Assembly (NCBI GenBank): GCA_023101725.1
Contig: JALJCO010013434.1
Location: forward strand, 558,001 to 622,000
Direction: 5' to 3'
DNA from: Atherinomorus stipes
Taxonomy: Eukaryota > Chordata > Actinopteri > Atheriniformes > Atherinidae
DNA: 64,000 nt
The position numbers and the translations under genes were made by a program. Numbering within the stretch: the stretch's first letter is position 1; each line of letters begins with the position of its first letter. The notes under the pieces were generated by a model. It had not been told where the DNA came from. It did no database searches and saw only the letters and a program-made list of their open reading frames with translations. This document shows positions 58,777 through 64,000 of the stretch, piece after piece.

Positions 58777-59863
58777 GTAAGGGGGGATTTTTAATTGACT
58801 TTGCAAACCAGAAACAAAACTAAATTTTTATTTTTGATGCAATAAAGAAATGAAAATGTTGAAAATACAGCTGGACATATAAAAGTTTTATTATAAAAGT
58901 GTTCTTTTGATTCTCTGGACCACAAGTGTCAGTAGTAACTTTTCTAGGAAACATGATAGATATAACACATTTATATTTGTATAATCTGCATCATATGAGT
59001 GGATTATTATTAGCATAAAGCAGCTTTTTAATGTAATCAGTCAAGTGTAAGCAGCTTTTTTCATTTCCACATTTGTCATCCTTATTTTCACCTTCAAATA
59101 ACTCATAACAATACTGAAAGTAACTATAGCTGACAATGTAACTAAAGATTCATTAGAAATAAATGCAAAGGAATAAAAGGCATAGATATTTAGGCTACGG
59201 TGTCTTGTAATCTCTCACTGAAGCATGAGTCAAAATACTACCATTTTATTTGATTGGCCAGACTTCTTCCTTATTAAGTAAGTGTGCTAAGTGCTTCATT
59301 GTCCCTAAAACATCATTGTCTCATCTACACAGTGGGTAAATGAGTCACCTGTCCTAGACCCCGTGTGCCGCCTGGCCCAGATCCAATTAATCCTGCTGAC
59401 TTGACCCGTCATGACTTCATTAACAGGCATTCTGAACATTCACCTCAGGGGCCTCTGGCTGTCTAACAAGTCAGCAATTAGGACATCTTTTAATAGTTTA
59501 ATTAAGGAGAAAATGCTCAGAGTCAACTAATTATTAACGGGGATTAAAACTGCAATAATATAGGAGCAACAGCTCGTTTTTAACCCGTTCTGTGTGTGTG
59601 TATGTGTGTGTGTTGTAATACCTCCTTCTGACAGTGTGGTGGATCAAAGGATTAGCCTCACTGGACCACAGGCCAGCTAACAGGATAGTTTGTAAACTCC
59701 AGCACTGAAGTGGTGTTTAATAAGAAGTTTCAGACACCACACAGACATCAAAACGGTGGTTTGCTAACAGTGATCATCTGTAACTTCAACTTCGAGTGGT
59801 TTCTACTTCAATCTCATCTGTTTATGGTACAATTCTGAACCCCCTCTGTCCCATATGCCTCAG
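58777..59863 (+). other. guk1: guk1 first intron
   Basis: Intron of 1,087 bases with an enhancer-like patch at 59,330-59,570 and a GT repeat near 59,590-59,612. The acceptor is CCTCTGTCCCATATGCCTCAG. Confidence 0.55.
59330..59570. promoter_or_regulatory. Candidate conserved non-coding element in guk1 intron 1
   Basis: Unique sequence dense in homeodomain- and bZIP-like words (AAATGAGTCACCTG, ATCCAATTAATCCTGCTGAC, AGTTTAATTAAGGAG, CAACTAATTATTAACGG). It contains an AP-1-like TGAGTCA core. It may serve rnf220 or guk1. Confidence 0.35.
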
Positions 59864-59867
59864 AACG

Positions 59868-62800
59868 ATGTCAGGACCGAGGCCCGTGGTGCTGAGCGGC
59901 CCCTCCGGAGCAGGGAAGAGCACTCTGCTGAAGAAGCTGATGAAGGATCATGAGGGAGTCTTTGGATTCAGTGTGTCACGTATGTTTGTGCGCCAGCTGG
60001 TGATTGGCTTCCATAATATAAACTTGGTCTGAGGAGGAGGAACAAGGAAACAGTGTGTAGTTCTGCACAGGGCAGCAGATTTTACGTAACACTAACAGCC
60101 TTCATCTTTCCTCTTGATTGGTTTTGCATGTCTAGTTTTTAATAAAGTGATATTTTTCTCAGATACAACAAGAAACCCTCGACCAGGAGAGGAAGATGGC
60201 AAAGGTAAAGTCGGTCTGGCATAAGAATGATTTGTTGGTGATGCCTTTTAGTATCGACACAAGTGAGTGATTGATGTTTTAGCACCTTTATACTGATACA
60301 CTACACAACAGACCTGGATTTGGATTTGAAACTTCACAAATTTGATTATAAAATAAAAAAAAGAAGTGCATTTCTAAAAGTAGGAAATCCATATATTTTT
60401 CCACCACATTTCCCAGCCTTCCCCACCTGCTCAGTCCAGAAAAATGCCACAGCTCTTCTTACTCCCAAGTGAACTGCACAAATGGCTTTGTCACCCTGTT
60501 TAGCTCCCTTCATATGAAGGGATAAACATCTTTGTGCCTTTTTTGCTCTCTCCATAGGGCTGAACAAGCTCCCCATGCTTCTGGGGGCTACTTTACTGCC
60601 CGTAGCAGGCGTCTTTTCCTCTGAAGACATAGAAACCTCATTTTCGTGTCCAAATGAATCAGAAACCACAGATAAAGGTGATCTCACTGTGATTCCAGAT
60701 CACAGTTTTTAAGCCAGAGGGATGGGGGTTACTTTCATCATCCTGGCATGCTGTCATTTGATTACTAGAATGAAGTCATGTGGCAAACAAAAAGAAAAGA
60801 AAATATAAACAAATGCACAAAAAACCCTCACGATTCAAGATCAGACAGTCTACACTTTGGAGTAAAAAGCTTTTGAAAATAGCCCCCTGTGATGCCTCTG
60901 TAGTGATTCCCAATTCCAGTATCACATAAAGGTTGTTTCATTTCCCATTGTGGCTTATTGAGCATTGATGATTTGCATCCAACTGTTACTGTTAGCAACC
61001 CTCAGTCAAAATTAAAACTTTCAATCAATTCTCTGTACACAGGCACCGTCTTTTCAAAAACTGTCACGTGTAATTCATTTTAATTAAAATATTTTTATTT
61101 AACCCCCAGGTGATTTTTTTGTAGTTTCTCTAAATCCCTCCAAAAATGAACTTTGCTCATTCTGGGCCAAAATGAGGTTTTGAGCTTGTCGTTGTAAGTG
61201 CTGTTCAAAATGTCGCTTGTTCTCTCTCTTTTTACAACTCGGTTACTTTCCTTTCAGATTGTTACTCCAGATCGAGCCAGACTCCTTCATGTTGTTATGC
61301 TTATGATTGTACATGGCCATTAGTGGTAGGAGTAGTAATGTGTTTGCTTCTGAAACTCTGCTGTTTTAGATCCCCTGAGGTTTTGATGTTTGGAGGATTT
61401 AGGCCTAAGGACCGGGTATGGACAATAAAATATGTTCAGTAACTGTTATACTAATGGCATATTTCTCACACACACAAAACAAAAAACAATGCTTTTAATC
61501 TTTGCATGAGCTTCCCAAACAGAAAGCATGCTTTAATTCTGCAAAAGCAGCAGTTTAAAGCCAGTTCTCAGAGAAAAGGCCGTCAGCCATAGAATTGATG
61601 CCTAGTGGATAGAAATCTGAGCTGTTAGCATTAAAGCTGGCCTTTGTGCCTTCAATATCTTTATTTTGGCTGCAATCTGTTTGATACTCAGTTTATTTGA
61701 CTGTTGTAAGTTATGTTATTAATTCAATACATTTGTTAATCTTATTTTATGTTTCCTGACAGAGCTGGATTAATTTCTAATATTGCATCTTACAGACTAC
61801 CACTTCACAACGAGAGAAGCAATGCAGGAGGGCATTGACAATGGAGAGTTCATTGAAAATGCTGAGTTTTCTGGCAACATGTATGGGACAAGGTAAAAAA
61901 AAAAAAAAAAAGGCTTTTTTTATTATTATAGCCGACATGCTCATATGATGACATTCGTTTTGCACAACTTTATATCCACTGAAAAATATCCAAAGTATAG
62001 ATACTGAAAAGTAGCCAGTAACGGCATTTTACCGAGTTGCTAAAAAAAAATCCTTGCAAATTTCATTAAAACTTTTGACCTCCAATGTGTATTTAATTAC
62101 ATCAGACTTTTTCTGAAAATGACAGTAAAACGGCATCAGTGATGTCGGTAAACTCCATTCAAACGACATGAAGTCTCTGCCCTTGGACTTTGTTACAAGG
62201 ATCTAGAGGATATATATAATGATCTGGTGACAGATGGAGCTTTAACCCATAAGTCAAAAAGAGCGGCGTAGCAGCTTACCACCTCGTGTGTCACGTTTAA
62301 TCTCTCCTTCTTATTCTGAAGATAACACTCAGTCACTGAGTCTGAGCAGCTTGGATCAATGCAGCGATCCTCTTACCTCAGTCACTCCATGTGAAAAGAA
62401 AATATGACATGATTACATATGCAGTATCACAACCTTTCTGGTCTTTGCTGTTTAAAGCATCTCTTTTTTAAATATTTGATTTTTTTTAATCTATTATTTT
62501 GAATTTAGTAAGGCTGCGGTGGAAGACGTGCAAGCCAAGAACCTGATCTGCATCCTTGATGTGGATATCCAAGGAGTGAAGAGGATTAAAGAGACCGACC
62601 TGAACCCTATCTACATCTCAATCCAGCCTCCGTCTATGGAAATCCTGGTGAACTTTTATAAAATATCCCATTCTGAAAATAAATTTCAGTACTTGTTAGG
62701 ACCAATAGTTCTTATTATGATGTGAAGAAGTCTTTATATTCTGGTTTCTTTCATAGGAGAAACGCCTGAGAGACCGACAGACAGAAACAGAGGACAGTTT

Positions 62801-63119
62801 ACAGAAACGTCTGGAAGCTGCACGCATCGATATGGAGCTCAGTAAGCTTCTCTGCAGCTCTGGTGAAACACGATCTTACAGTAAAAATGATAACTGAAAT
62901 GATATTGTCATTTCTAGGTAAAGAGCCTGGAGTGTTTGATGTTGTTATCATCAATGATGACTTGGAGAAGGCCTATGAGGAGCTGAAAGATATCCTCAAT
63001 GATGTAAGTAAAGCCATAACATGTACTGGCTTACTTTCCTTTCTAAAGTATTTTGAACAAGTTTAAGTTTTTATCTCCTTCTATAGGAAATCAAGAAAGT
63101 TCAGGAGGCCAAGGAATAA
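59868..63119 (+). CDS. guk1: Guanylate kinase GUK1
   Basis: Cytosolic enzyme catalysing ATP + GMP to ADP + GDP, needed for GTP synthesis and cGMP recycling. Coding exons: 59868-59979, 60163-60204, 61796-61892, 62509-62647, 62757-62841, 62918-63003, 63087-63119. They join with correct phases into 197 codons plus TAA, the same length as human GUK1. The ATG lies four bases after the acceptor at 59,863, and the protein begins [18 protein letters not shown] with the P-loop at residues 11-18. Residues matching the family's GMP-binding set are present (S37, R41, R44, Y53, E72, Y81). The conserved IYISIQPPS and [17 protein letters not shown] segments follow. The ends of the reading frames at introns are readily mistaken for protein. 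No damage is visible. Fish have guk1a and guk1b; the paralogue is not assigned. Confidence 0.96.
60205..61795 (+). other. guk1: guk1 intron with an antisense ORF
   Basis: Intron of 1,591 bases. It contains a 113-codon minus-strand ORF (60,346-60,687) without a recognised domain. No repeat element was identified with confidence. Confidence 0.6.
61893..62508 (+). other. guk1: guk1 intron (616 bases)
   Basis: The donor GTAAAA is followed directly by a run of A and then T (about 61,895-61,925). The acceptor is GAATTTAG. Nothing else was recognised. Confidence 0.8.
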
Positions 63120-63740
63120 AGAGACAATGACCCAGTTCTTCTGCTACTGGACCAAAGGACAAACACTTGTGACCTTGACCTTATTAACTATAAGGGACTA
63201 AAACTGGAAATGAAATAGGCTCTCAGCTGCAGAAAAGTTGGACTGAGCTGTTTTCACGCAGAAACAGACATGAAGGACTCTGGGTTGAAATGTATTTGCT
63301 CTTTGGAAGTTTGTGTTAGATTAAGTACATTTGAAAGGAAATATTTATGTATAACACAGTATAATCCAAAACCATATATATCTGCCACTTTGCTCAGCTG
63401 TAAACAAAAAGCAACTGAACAACTGCCAAATTCAGTGCCGCATTTGGTCTTTCAGTTTTGGCGCTGATCTGCTCTACATGGAGTAATGAGCAGGCATCAG
63501 TCAGTGTTCAGAACAAAGTTAAACTGTTATTTGTTTTGTTGATGTCTCATAAAAGGGAAATAACTTCCTGAATAGTTAAATGTATTATCAAAATGTATGC
63601 TTATTTATATTCAATACTAATATGTATTTCAAAATTGCACATGAAAGATGTCATCTAAGAGAAAATAACTGCTGTGTCATGTATGTGGGTTTGTACACAA
63701 ATGAAGAATAAAGAATGAGGACAAAGAATAAACTTTTTTT
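63120..63740 (+). other. guk1: guk1 3' UTR
   Basis: Sequence from the stop codon to the paired poly(A) signals at 63,707 and 63,727. A 65-codon ORF (63,270-63,467) inside it has no family match. Confidence 0.7.
63707..63732 (+). terminator. guk1 poly(A) signals (two)
   Basis: Two AATAAA hexamers (63,707-63,712 and 63,727-63,732) followed by a T-run and GTCGTGT. Either could direct cleavage. The last 260 bases of the window hold nothing else I can support. Confidence 0.75.
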
Positions 63741-64000
63741 GAGTCGTGTAAAACATTCATTCAAATTGTGCTTAACTCAGTCTAACTTTGGAGCATCAAA
63801 GAAAACCTTTGCATTTAATCAGTTTACCATTTATACATTGCAATCAGAGGGCAGATCATATACTGGTTTAAATAAAACAGTGGTATTAGTGGTATAGTAT
63901 TTATGTGGCTGGCAGAAAAACAAATCAATCTGATACAGTAACAGAGGAGCAACGCAATATTATCTTATGCAAAATCAAAACTTTACAAGTCATGCTTCAC

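Noticed and set aside
1..64000. CRISPR array, prophage, defence island or operon
   Set aside because: No direct-repeat array, no bacterial-type genes or ribosome-binding sites; the window is spliced vertebrate DNA throughout.

Overview
This window is vertebrate nuclear DNA, almost certainly from a ray-finned (teleost) fish. The evidence is three spliced genes with vertebrate-type exons, together with hAT-type MITEs, Tc1/mariner relics and L2-type LINE tails typical of fish genomes. There is no bacterial or phage architecture and no operon. The species cannot be named from the sequence; a percomorph-like fish is a guess.

All three genes lie on the + strand. (1) At 217-1330 are the last two coding exons of dmap1, a chromatin-complex subunit (NuA4/TIP60 and SRCAP), with a 3' UTR ending at a poly(A) signal near 1994. 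(2) Between a candidate 5' UTR exon at about 26.36-26.79 kb and a poly(A) signal at 57.88 kb is a complete rnf220 gene, encoding a RING E3 ubiquitin ligase. Fourteen coding exons join without a frameshift into 521 codons. The first coding exon (27,921-28,500) is separated from the rest by a 17.7-kb intron. (3) At about 58.65-63.73 kb is a complete guk1 gene (guanylate kinase). Its seven coding exons join into exactly 197 codons, the usual length of the vertebrate enzyme.

The long non-coding stretches fall into two kinds. At 2.7-6.6 kb and 18.1-20.15 kb there are blocks of old transposable elements: a hAT MITE, one hAT-like MITE nested in another, Tc1-like relics, a TTAA-flanked MITE-like element and LINE tails. 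The rest of the rnf220 upstream region, its first long intron and part of guk1 intron 1 are mostly unique sequence. They contain patches rich in AT-type homeodomain-like words that look like conserved non-coding regulatory DNA, but conservation cannot be tested here.

The genes are not a pathway. Their proximity is of interest as synteny: dmap1 and rnf220 are also close in human (1p34), where ERI3 lies between them and TMEM53 follows. Here no eri3 was recognised in the interval and guk1 follows rnf220. I found no novel multi-gene system. The most useful leads are the nested MITE, a near-perfect 80-bp inverted repeat inside an rnf220 intron, the regulatory-looking patches and two possible alternative coding segments.
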